From Branchinecta lynchi (Eukaryota > Arthropoda > Branchiopoda > Anostraca > Branchinectidae): 64,000 nucleotides of DNA. Positions 12,601 to 24,600 of the stretch are shown here, in pieces. The stretch is from assembly GCA_023053575.1 (NCBI GenBank), contig JAKZAP010000014.1, forward strand, positions 310,001-374,000. Reading direction: 5' to 3'. A program made the position numbers and the translations under genes. The notes under the pieces were generated by a model that saw only the letters and a program-made list of their open reading frames with translations, was not told the DNA's origin and ran no database searches. The first letter of the stretch is position 1, and each line of letters starts with the position of its first letter.

Positions 12601-15600
12601 AATTTGATTGTCTAAAGCCCACTGCGTAAAAATTGGGAAAACGGAAACTGAAAGGATGTAGAATAGAAATTTGAGCGGATTCGTAAGATTGAGGGTTTGG
12701 AATACGAGTCCGAAACCGAATCCAGCCTGAGAAGCAGAAGATTCGAATCAGGCCAAAAGGACGAATCCTGGATTCGAATCTGAATCCGGATTCGGATTCG
12801 CCCAGCTCTGTATCATATACTGTGTACGAACAGCCTAATAACCATTCGCCCTTGACTTTTAATTCATTGGTCAATATGGGTCAATATACCAGCGTTTGGA
12901 TGTGGGGGGGGGGGAGGTGAGTATCACCGAAAGATACATCTAGATGGGTCTTTGGGTAGTTCCAAAGACCCATCTGGACAATGATGTTCACGCATTCCAA
13001 ATTTCCACCTTAGTACCAGGCATGTTTAGCAAGTTTGCGAATTTGGTCAGGCAATTTACTCTGGGCAATCCGGGCCCAGTTGCACATAATTTGCAAAATG
13101 GTGGTAAGCCTTTAAAATTTGACTGAAAAGCCAACTGATTTTTCTGTCATTTCATTGAACATACTGGGCTATTGGGATTCTACAAAGGAAATTTTTTATT
13201 TTCCACTATCTGTTCTAGTTATGACGTTCAGAATATGTGCGGCCGTCTCCACAACGCAAATTCTACTATGATCGGGAAATTTTAATCGAAATACAAACGC
13301 TGCTTTTGGTTGGGCAATGGTGAGATTGGTGAAGATTGTTTAGTGCCGGAACAAAAGCAAAATCCTAAATCTTTCTCGTAAGGGGTGCAACAAAAATACA
13401 AGCGCATGGAGGTACCACAAATCACACGGAAATTCCACTGTTTGAAAAATAATTATTCGTGAATAGCGGAACAACGAAGTAACGCATTTTCAGCGGCTCT
13501 TCAAGCTGTGTTAAGTGAATAAGCGATGGATAACTAGATTGTCCTATCCCAGCCTTTTTAGGTTAAACTTTAAAGGAAACATTAGTCACTGGTGGAATTG
13601 TGACCAATTACCCATGAACCAAGAGTGTATCGAAGGTTGAATCCCAAAAGTGACAACTAGACCCCAGGGCCCACAAGTACACCAAGTTTCAAATTAGCAT
13701 CTGTCATGGTTCACGAGATAAGAATGCCAAAATAAAATGGTGAAAACCGAAAACGGAAAACCGGCTATCGCGGCCGCAAGAGTGGAGTGTTTATAAAGGA
13801 ACTTTCCACTAAAACCGAATATGTGATCACCAAGAAGGGTTCACATGACGTATCTGTTCAGCGAAGTTTAATGTGATTTCAAAAGACTAGTACTTTCAAC
13901 TTCAAAAAAGCTAGAAAGGCTGAAACTAGCTTAGCGACATCACAACATCCGCACCGGTTCATGATGTAAACAAACGATAACTGGAATTCCTGACAGTATT
14001 TTTGGCACAACCTCAGTTCTATACGGAAAAGTTGAGATTTTTTCAACTTGATGATGAAAGTGTAACTCCGTTTCACGGATTTTCGCAGAATAGTAGACTC
14101 ACAATCAGCCGAAAAATCCGCGCGTTTTGAGCCTTGTATGACCATGCTCAAAAGAAACCACCGAGGAAAAGCTATTCGGTATTCTGATTGAACATGGATC
14201 CCTCGCGACCCTCCCCTCACAAAAAAATGACCATCATCACCAACCGCTGTCACGAAGTGAAGCTTGCTTAACTTTGAGTTTACATGATCCGTAAACTTTA
14301 GTTTATTACCAATCACAATGACAAACAATCCAAGTGGAAAGGTAGGATATGCGAAAATTTCTTGTTAAGACAAACGAAACTTCCATGGCTCATTTTCCAT
14401 CGGGAAAAAGTGTAATTCATTGATAAAGGCAGCTGGAATTCTGGACCAAGATATATGTTGTTCTATGAAATGAACTCGAAGAAAGGCATCTGTGCGGTGC
14501 AAGGAAGAACTATTTAAGATACTTCATGGTACAGGGTAAACTATAATACAATACTATAATACATAATACAAAATACGGAAAATTAAATAATAAAAAAAAA
14601 ACTGTTTTAAACAGCCGGTTCTGTTTTTTTTCGCCTGTTTTGTTTCTGTTTTCGAAGTCATCATTTCTGTTAACACAGAACAGGACCTGTTTTCAAGTTT
14701 CCTGTTTTCTTTCTGTTTCTGTTCTTATGTGACCTGTTCCTGCCTGTTCCTATTTGAATGCATAAACAGAACAGTGTCCATACCTAGCTACGCGGCATTA
14801 TAAAAAAAAAAAAAAAAAAAAAAGGCACCACAATAAAGAGCTGATGGACTCGGACTTTAGACTCCTCTCAAGACGGTCTCGAGACACCTGTTTCCACGGA
14901 GCAGAATTCCGACAAGTCTCGTCTCGAAATCCGGCCGAGTACGAGCCCAAGTGAACGTCTCGGCCCGGTAATTTAAAATAAAACGAAGTCTCCAGCGACC
15001 AATTGAAGACATTGGGCAATGGATGATTATGTCGCACCTTCTCCAGCAGGATTAAATCAAGTAATACCTTGGAGGAATAAATAATAAGACTCCCTCAACT
15101 CAAACGCAGTGCAGAATGCGGTTCGAGCACATAAATACGATATACAGAGCGTTTGATCTTACTACCATAAATTTGTAATCTAACATGAGCATTACCGGGA
15201 AATACTCCGATGCTCCTCAATCCCCACGGGTGAGATCAAATCCGTCTGGGAAGTCTGAAACTCCCAGGATTATCCCTCCAACTACCTCCACTGTGGCCGA
15301 ATATGACTCAGATACATAAACATCGAATCTCCGACATATATTCTTCGTTCCATCAACTTTGACTCGGATCGGAGCATATCTGCCAATTTCAGGTACCACC
15401 CTCATCCCTCTCACCGTTACCGAATCCGGTCCGTACGCCAAATAACGTATTTTTAGGCCGCATAAACTCGGTACTGTCCAACTTTCTTGTGCGCTTACAC
15501 AATTTCTGGACACCCCCCCCCCCCACCCTAACCCCCCAGTCATTGCTGCAAGTGGTTCGAGCACATTTTATACATCTAGGTTTTCAGTTCACCACACCAA

Positions 15601-18600
15601 AACTATCACTCGAATCGGACCACCTGTTCGTAACTTACACATCACTAATTGTACGGGTTCCCTTCAGTCAACTCCCCCAAAAGTGGTCGGAGGGCGAGTC
15701 CCATAAAGTTTCATTTCTTGCGACTGATCAGGATTCCATTTATAATGGAAATCTTAAATACTTGTTGAGTAAACCAGTGTTTCCGAATCAAAAATAAGTC
15801 AGACCAATGAAAACCGTCGTTAGAATGTTTCAAAAACCAGAAAATCGGACCTTCTGCCTGGACTAAATTTGTTAAATACCAGTGCCAGTCACTCTTCCCA
15901 TTCATTCTTTGTCTCCACTTCCGTTGGCTGTTTCACAAATTTCATTTTTTAAAAACTCTTTTACATTAATATATTTCAAAAATCACATCCAACATTGAGA
16001 TGTTTGGTTGGCATTAAAGTTTGGCTCAGTTGTTCAATGTCCTTAGTTAAGCTCTTCTAATCCATTCTGACTGTTGTTGTTTTATTATCAAATTATCTAG
16101 CTTTAAATACGGAAAAATGTTGATGCATGCTTTTCTCATTAAGTATGGTCAGTTTCAACTACTGTTAAACCTCGTCTCTCTGATGCCGAACATTTAAAAT
16201 CGTCTATTTTCATATATGTTAGCCTTACCCTGATGATCTCTTTGAAACAGCACATTGATTCTTGGGCCAAGAAGCTGATCCAAATAATGGTTTCTTCTAC
16301 CTCAAATATTTTCTTCCATAAAACATCCTTCGGTTGATTTATTTCGCCTGGTGCATTCTAATATCAAGCATATGAAGAATATAGTTAATTATTTAAAGAA
16401 AAAAGAAATTGTTAGTACTCGAGGCGTGACGCTGTCTCGAGACACTTTTTCACGGACTCGGTCTCTGAATTTCTCGGACTCGGATATGCTGGACTCACAA
16501 CAGCTCTGCCACACCGCTATGATCTCTGAACTACGGTATCTGACACGTTTATTGGGGAGTTGGGTGGAACATGTATTTCTACTGCCCCAGCATAAAGCTC
16601 CCGCCTGACAATGGGTAGGGCTTAACCTTCGTTTATATTCCATATTAATAGAAAACAAATCGAACAAACAAGAAAATATATAAGAATGAAACCATGGAAA
16701 AAATAAAGAAATACAAATTTGACAATGCGTAGGGCTTAACCTTCGTGTACATTCAGTATTAATAGGAAACAAATCGAATAAACAAGAAAATATATAAGAA
16801 TGAAACCATGGAACTAATAAAGAAATACAAATTTGTAGAAAATTAACCGTGACATGCAAACGATCTTACGCAAACGTGAAGCAATTTTCCTCAGAAGTTT
16901 TTTGTAGGGACAGTGTATCGCAACTACATACAGGTCATGGGCCAAGCTTTCTGTATATTCATCCATAAGCAACTTCAAACTGGTTTTATCTCTCCTGGAG
17001 GTTTTAGTAAACCTGTCTGGTTCTGTTTTAACTTTAACTAGAATATTTTCTAACATTTTTATAAAGTTTTCAACCCGTGCATCGGACTTCAGAAATCAAC
17101 AAACCGGATAGCCTACTGACTATATTTTGTAGAAGATTCTTGTTACCTGTCCAGAGAAAACTCAGAAAATATGATCAGAAAATATGACGCAAAGTCTATG
17201 CTGGCCAATCGTATAATATATCCAAAACAAAATCAAACGAAGCAGATATTCCTTCATCCCAAGCTGACCGCGAATCATATTTGACGATGCAAAACGGATA
17301 CGTCAGCTACATTTTATTCGAGCTATATATCCAAAACCAAAATACCCTTTCGACGACACAGTCGAACAGCAAAAACAGCAACCGTGTCTGGAATGAAAGA
17401 ATGAATTTCAGAGAAGAAGTTCACAAAATCAGATTTTTAAGGAAGAATATTTAATTGCTTTTCACAAGTTCATTTTCCAGCTTGAGCCTGAAGAGGACCC
17501 TTGCCAAGAAGGGCCGAAAAATAGTTTTAATAAAATGTAGTTACCTTCCATCGACGGCGCTTATCCTCTTATAGTCAAGAAGTAAAGATTTCAAGTTGTA
17601 CTCCATCCTCTCCAGTCGGTCTACACGTCTGTCCAAATTGATCAGGAAAATCTCATCGAAGTACTTATCAAACTTGTCAGCAGTACGATTCTCGACCTTC
17701 ACGAACTTTTCCAGTGCTTTGGCTGGAGACAGTGGTTTGTCCCATTCAACTACATTTATTAAAATTTAACCAAGAGGAATCGGAAAAGCAACACTCTGCC
17801 AGCCTACATTCAAGTGAAGACTACTTGCTAAAATAATTTTCTTGCACCATACTAAGGGTTACAGGAGTGTTGCATGAAGCTGCCACCCTAAACTCCTATT
17901 TTGGGGAAATGACTTAGGGAAAAAGAGTAAAGGTTGAAATAAAATTCAGTGGAGTATCCTGAAAGGAAGCTTAGAACCTTCGCTTTCTGCTGGTACCATA
18001 GTTTACTTGTAATTGTTCAAGACTAAGCTGGAGACCACAAAAGAATATAGGCACCCAAGTGATCATGAAGTCGCCCACTTTGCTAAAAATGGTATTTTGC
18101 TACATGGTGAAGTTAGAAGCCAGCTGTTTGGTCAGAGAGGTTCCTTGACCTTTTGCAAATAACAAAATTTGCTGTTTTCTTGGAATTTGCATGATTTTTC
18201 TGGGGGTGGCAGCTTCATGATCCAAGGTGGCAGGATCATGTACCATGGCCAATTGGGGGGTGGGCGGTGCCATAGTAAGGGCAGCTTCATGCAACACTCC
18301 TGTAATTCAAGAAATAAGAAAGTTTGCATTTGTCGTTCTTTCTTTTCAAGTTGTCGCTGTTAAGAAATCCTCTCACACCGAGTTCGGTTGGCAACCCATT
18401 TTGCATAGCGCTGAAAGACGGCATGCATGTCCTGTTTGTTCAAAAACAGCTAAAAGTCGAATTGTAGCCTTAACGAGCCCGTATACGCAACCACAAACAC
18501 TGAAACGTGAAACGAGAAAAGTAGAATCTTCCTTTTTTTTATTGGCTTGTATTCATGAATACCATACCTGTAACTTCCAGCTTCAAAGACTCCAACTGGT

Positions 18601-21600
18601 TGATTTCATCCTCAATAGTCTGACCATCTTCAGCAGGTACTGGCAGGAAACCATAGACTTTCTCGTTCAGTACATGGATCGGTAGGTCTAGGAAAAAAGC
18701 GTGGCTTGCAGACATTTTAGAGACACCCTTTTCGTTATTATTGATTGATTTTGATTTGATTTATTGTATAATTCAGGTACAAAATTTCGTAGTTGTCCAA
18801 CCAAATTGTTTGACCTTTGTCAAATAATATATACAACAATTGTTAAAATCAAATTCGTAATCAAAATAAAAGGTAAACCATTGAAGTCAACAACCGAAAT
18901 AAAATTCATAACAAAATAACTAAGACTAAGAAAAATCAACAAATTTCGGAATGAAGCTATTACAATATCTTTCCCGGTTACATGCGATCGGCATGAGCTT
19001 CGGGACTTTGGTGGATACTTGCCTTGGTGGCCTTGGTCGTCCAACCTCAAAATCCGGGGGTAAAAGGGATCGGAGAGTTGGGTGTTCAAGGAGTTTTAGT
19101 CCAAAATTTTGACACAACTTCTGCCTCCTATTAGACAGCGCATCCAGTCCAAATAAAGAAAGAAGGCCAGAGTACGGTATTTTAGGGCCCCTGTTCACAA
19201 TTCTTAGGGCACGTTTCTGAATATTCTCTATACGATCAGATTCATCCTTCGTAATACCATATTCTCTATACGATCAGAATATTCTCTGTACAATCAAATT
19301 CATCCTTCGTAATACCATGTGGATCAAGACAGCATAAGCGATCAGCCACCTACTGCCAAGGAATTCCGCAAGAAAATGCACGGAAAGGGATGCCCCCCCC
19401 CCCCCCCTGAAACTAGAACTAATCACTCTCTTCAGATTCGCTTTAAAGCCATATTTCAGATCAAAGTGAAACCCCCTCAGGTAACCTTTAAATATCGATC
19501 TAAAAATATGAAAACTGTTCAAAACTTGAAATACGGCCCGCAACTTCGATGCTATCGTGTATGTCAAACACCAGAGCAAATTAAAACTGGGGAATAGGGT
19601 CAAGACATATGCTTTCATTGCTTCACAAGCGGGCGATATTCATAGAGCCTCTGACTACACTTGCGGCATTTAAACGAGACAAACTTACGGATCTAGAAAT
19701 TTCTAGTAAAGCTAATATGCGGTCTGCACACATCGAAGAACTTCGCAAAACCATCGCAAGCTACCAGCAAATATTGGTCCTAAAGGACATACTGAATCCC
19801 CGAAGTGAGAAACATTCGCAAACTGAAAGCTGTGATGTTAAATCGGTGTGTGATAGCCCGACTGATCAAAGTACAGCCAACGACTCTCCGATCCACGCGA
19901 CTGGGCTTGTTTCATTGCCTAGTGAGTTGCCCTGTTATTTGCCTGGATATAACTGACGATAACATGGAAAACGGAGATAGCTTCGACATAGTCGTCAATA
20001 AGCGTAAGTGCCGTTTTTTCAAGTCCGGGCAATGCAAATTTGGAAGCAACTGTAAATTTAGCCATCGTGTTGCAGGGAAAAACTCGCCTTTAGCGCAAGT
20101 ATCAGTGCCGGGCCCCACCACTACTAGACCCCCCTTTGTGCCGATTTTTGTTGAGCGGTTCATGTAAATTCGGCAGTTCTTGCAGATTTTCCGATGAACT
20201 CCCGCCTGTAACTACGACTCCAAATCCGAGTGTAGGTTTTTCCGTGTTGGTTTGTGTCGTTTCGGCAATTCTTGCAAATTCACGCATCAGACCATTAGTG
20301 CCCCTGCAAAGTCTGTACCAGTGACTCGTGCTGACCCCAGCAAGAGTGCCGCTTTTTTTTATCGGGTCATCCCAAGTGTTTTAGATCCGTTACCGCTTCC
20401 CCCGCTGCAGCTTCTGCGGCTACTCCCTCCCCCAAGGTTGTACGGCTCTACAACGGGTTGGAACAAAACTTGGAACAAACGACTTTCCACATCCCTTCCA
20501 CCTCTCAACCACCCCCTTTAATCAATTCACAGCCAGTTTTTACTCCTGAATCTGCTCCTTTCCCACTTCAAAATCGATTTGGTAGTCTTTATGTCCAAGT
20601 TGGTGTGCCCGTCCCTGCTGACAAGCCTTCTGATCCTAGCCCTCGTGATAATTATTCTCTTCTAGGTGATGTTACCCCCCCCCCCCCTCCCAGTATTAAC
20701 GTTAATATTTATGCCCCCCCTAATTTATCCCAGAATAAGGCTACTTTAAAGAAATCAGTTGTTAAAGAGTTTGATCAAAATCGTTACAGTTTCCCCGGTT
20801 TTCTCCTTACGAATGCTGAGAGTCTGAATTTTGAAAAGTTGGTTGAGCTAGAATCAACAGCAAAACTTAACCATATTGATATAATTGCAGTTACTAAAGT
20901 CCAGGCACAAAATCAAAGTTTCCTTAAAATGACAGGTTTTCAGGAGTTTATTAAACTTCGCCCGGCTAATCATCCACTTGGGAAAAAAGGAGGGGGCGTT
21001 ATGATTTTGGCCAAGGAATTTTTATCTCCTACCCTTATCCATGTACCAGGTCTCCATGATTGCGATGAAATTATTTGGATATCTGCAAAACCGAAATGCC
21101 TCCCTCGACCATACACTAATTTCATCATTTGTTCCTTTTATTATTCCCCCGGGCAGAATGTTTGTTCTCGCCGTTAGTTTCATGACAAGCTGCAAGCTAG
21201 CCTCGACTTTGTTACGACAAAGTACCCAAATGCTGGTATATTCATGGCAGGCGACGCAAACGAACTAAACGTTGATTATTTGTGTAAAGACCAGAAGCTT
21301 AAGCAAATTGTAGATTTCCCAACTACAAAAGGTGGTACCAGTTTGGATGTTATTTGCACTAACCTTAAAAAATTTTTACAATCCTCCAATTACCCTTCCC
21401 CCTCTTGGTGGTAGCTATCACTTTATGCTACAGCTGATACCCCTTCAAGTGTATAAAACTAATTACTCCGTTTCTAAATTTTCGCACCGACCATTAACTA
21501 GTCAAGGGCTTTTAGATTTTGGATCTTGGATCACGGCTGAGAGTTGGGAGGATGTTGTTTCTTGCGTTGATCTTGATTCAAAGGTTAGTTTGTTTCAGTC

Positions 21601-24600
21601 TAAATTAACGGAAAATTACCAAAAGTGTTTCCCAGAGGTTGTTAAGAAGGTATGTTCTTCAGACAAACCTTACGTAAATGAAAAAATTAAAGAGCTAATC
21701 CAATTAAAGGTAAAACTTTTTCGCCGTGGAAAGAAAGACGAAGCGATTGCTCTTAGAAAACAGATAAAGAAAGAAATAAGACGTGCTGCTTCTCGTTATG
21801 GTAAGAACAAATTAAATAGTTTAAAACAAAGTAAACCTCAGCAGTGGTTCAGGAAAGTGAAAGAAATTGCGGGTCTTTCGCCCAAAAACCTAGATTTTCG
21901 ACTTGATGAACCGCCGTTTCAGACAGCCAATGAGCTTAACAAACATCTTGCCACGATTGTTCAAACATTCCCTCCTCTCGCAGTCAACCAACACATCCCC
22001 GAAACTCCAAAAGAAAAAATTCCCGTAATTTCAGCGAAAGAAATAATTACAAAAATACATAGGCTGAAGATTACTAGTATATGTCCGATTGATATCCCAG
22101 TGGATCTAATAAAAGCATTTCCTGATAAGTTAGTAACACCCCTTGCAAACATTTTCAATGATATCAGTAAATCCGGAAATTACCCGTCCTGCTGGAAGCT
22201 GGGTTATATCACACCAATCCAAAAGAAGGGGGGTTCGAACGATTTCAGTGGTGTTCGACCAATAACACTGACCCCAGTTTTTTCAAAAATGTACGAGGAT
22301 TTCTTGGCTGATTGGTTAAAGGCAGAGATTCTTGATCTTATTGATTTACAACAATTCGGGAACCTCAAGGAGGTATCTACTTCGCACTACCTTGTTAGTC
22401 TTCTTGACACTATTCTGAAAAATCTTGAAAACCCTGATACTTGGTTGAATCTTTTATTAATAGATCTCCAGAAAGCTTTTGACCTAATTGACCATAATAT
22501 CCTTGTAAACAAACTGTTGATTGAGTTCCAAGTGAGTCCTTTTTTAGTCAAAATTGTTGCTTCATTTTTAACAAATCGTTCTCAAGTGCTTAAATACAAA
22601 AACGTCTTTTCTGATCCCCTCCCTATTTTTTGTGGTGTCCCCCAAGGAACTCTAATGGGACCAATTTTATTTTTAATAATGATCAATAGCCTATTGACTG
22701 ACCACCCAGATCGTTGGAAGTACGTGGACGACCTGTCTGCACTGGAGGTATGTCGACGGAATATAAAAAGTTCAATTACGGCTCTACTTGAGGACGCTAC
22801 TAAGCAAGCGTCTTTGTCGAAGATGAGGGTTAACTCCCAAAAATCATCGGTCATGACTGTGAATTTTTTAAAATCCGTGCCCTCTTTCACAGACCCCATT
22901 CCTCCCGAAATCTCCGTTAGTTTTATTAAATTACTTGGAGTTACTATTTCAGCTGACATGAAGTGGGATGCCCGTGTTCAAAACATCCTCAAACAAGCTT
23001 CCCCTTCGGTTACCATGTTAAAACTTATGAAAAAAATTTCTTGCCCCCCGAAGGATCTCCTCCAACTGTACTGTTCGTTTATCCGGCCAATACTGGAGTA
23101 TGCTTGTCCAGTGTGGCATTTTGGGCTTACCTCTGAGCATGTTTATAAGATTGAAAACATTCAAAAACGAGCGCTTAGGATCATTAATGGGGAGGGTAAG
23201 CTTCCTTACCATTATCTGCTTGGCAGGTTCAGGCTCACCACCTTGGACGCGAGAAGAAACCTTCTATGCCTTAATTTCGGCACCAAGACCCTGTCTGTTC
23301 CCAGATTGCGTCCTATTCTCCCCGAACTCTACACACCCATCCGCAATAGACCGCAGCGCGACAAGGCTCAGAAAGTACCCAAATTAAATCCAGTCCCCAC
23401 AAAACATGAAAGGTACCGAAGGAGTTTTGTTCCAAGTTTTGTTGAATTGTACAACAGCCAGTAAACTTAGTCATTATTTTTGTTGAATTTGTTAGTTTTA
23501 GTTTTTGACCCTTTTAGAATGTTTTATTTTGTTTTATATATATTTTTAAGTGAAATTACTTTTGACGTAATGATTAAAAATTTACTTTGATTGAATTTGA
23601 AAAAAAAAAATTTTTACCATTTCTTTAAAGTGACTTTTATTTGTTTTAGAAGTTTTTGGCAAAATGTTCGCCGAATGAGCCTATCGACGTAACTTACTTT
23701 TACTATCGACGACCTACTTTTGACGTAATGATTAAAAATTTACTTTGATTGAATTTGAAAAAAAAAAATTTTTACCATTTCTTTAAAGTGACTTATTTGT
23801 TTTAGAAGTGTTTGGCAAAATGTTCGCCGAATGAGCCTATCGTGTAAATTGTGGTAGTTAAGTTTTGTATCGACTGATGAATTTGTTACGAATTATGTTT
23901 CAATTATTATTCGACTGACAAATTGATTCGAGTGTTTAGTTATGTTTGGACGTAGAAGTCAAATTCGGCGTTCACGCTGTGAAAGTTACTTTTTAGAATT
24001 AAAAATCTACTACTACTACTACTACTACATCGAAGAAACAGTGGAGGATGAGTCTTTTTTTTTGTGTTCAGAATATGAAGTTATTGGAGCCAGCTGGTGC
24101 ATGACTGATTGAGTTTTAGCAGGGACGTTCACTATCACTACTGTTGCTACTGTCACTGCTATTCGAATATGTGTCACTTCTTTCAAGCCCTGGCGCTACT
24201 TCCTAGTGTTAATTTTGCTGTGTCAAACACTCCTTGATCCCAAGACGGGAGAGGACATGAAAAGACACACTGTGTTCAAATAGGCTACTGGTGTATAATG
24301 GAGAAGGTACGGGACGACTTCAAGGCACAACAAATATCTACTGCCAGGGCGGGTGAAGAGGAACTGGAGATGCAAACATGTTAAACATACTAGGCTAAAA
24401 CACTGGCATGCTACTTGGGAGGAGACACCGTATCTCAGATAAAAATAGGGTACTTACCATTCCAGAACGCAGATATGGCTAAGGTGATCATATCATCAGA
24501 GGGGCCAGTGTATCCATTTAACTTTTTGGGGTCGAATGTCAGCACTTGTGATTCAGGTCTCCTGAGGTTTATGAGTATACACGAGTTGACCAGAAGAACT

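Larger units (their letters stand above)
10356..14786. mobile_element. hAT-like element with CTGTTTT subterminal repeats, carrying nested elements
   Basis: Ends are TAGGCATGGGCACTGTTC and GAACAGTGTCCATACCTA. The flanking duplication is GCTACGCG on both sides (10348-10355, 14787-14794). Eight-base TSDs are the hAT hallmark. Both ends carry clusters of CTGTTTT/CTGTTTCTG motifs (10370-10560 and 14600-14770), as expected for subterminal transposase-binding sites. The net size without nested insertions is about 2.6 kb. A 149-codon minus-strand ORF at 13879-14328 has no recognised domain. Confidence 0.8.
10268..14822 (+). mobile_element. 5'-truncated poly-A retroelement split by a DNA-transposon stack
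   Basis: The 5' part, 10268-10355 (GACCGTTGGCGTCACCGAGG, AGCGTAGTCACCTGGCCA), and the 3' part, 14787-14822 (GCTACGCGGCATTA plus about 22 A), are contiguous once the inserted element 10356-14786 is removed. The same sequence in reverse, with a 36-nt poly-T, is in the retroelement at 53134-53725. Probably a SINE or LINE 3' end. It lies just upstream of COLGALT exon 6. Confidence 0.75.
19331..24030 (+). mobile_element. Near-full-length LINE with CCCH-finger ORF1, endonuclease and reverse transcriptase
   Basis: Order: ORF1 remnants (19609-20450), AP-like endonuclease (about 20767-21400), reverse transcriptase (21440-23464), and a 3' UTR with a 157-bp direct repeat and a (CTA)n tail at 24008-24030. 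It has several frameshifts, so it is inactive as it stands. The C-terminal block and tail suggest the CR1/L2-like group of LINEs; this placement is inference. It lies in COLGALT intron 3, opposite to the gene. Confidence 0.85.

Noticed and set aside
13879..14328. A 149-codon minus-strand ORF inside the hAT-like element
   Set aside because: No hAT transposase motif (no dimerisation block, no RNase H-like residues); kept only as a remark.
16389..16859. A 156-codon minus-strand ORF with repeated peptides
   Set aside because: The peptide repeat is just the 114-bp DNA duplication read in an open frame.
18227..18685. A 152-codon plus-strand ORF
   Set aside because: It overlaps COLGALT exon 4 antisense and the MITE; shadow frame.
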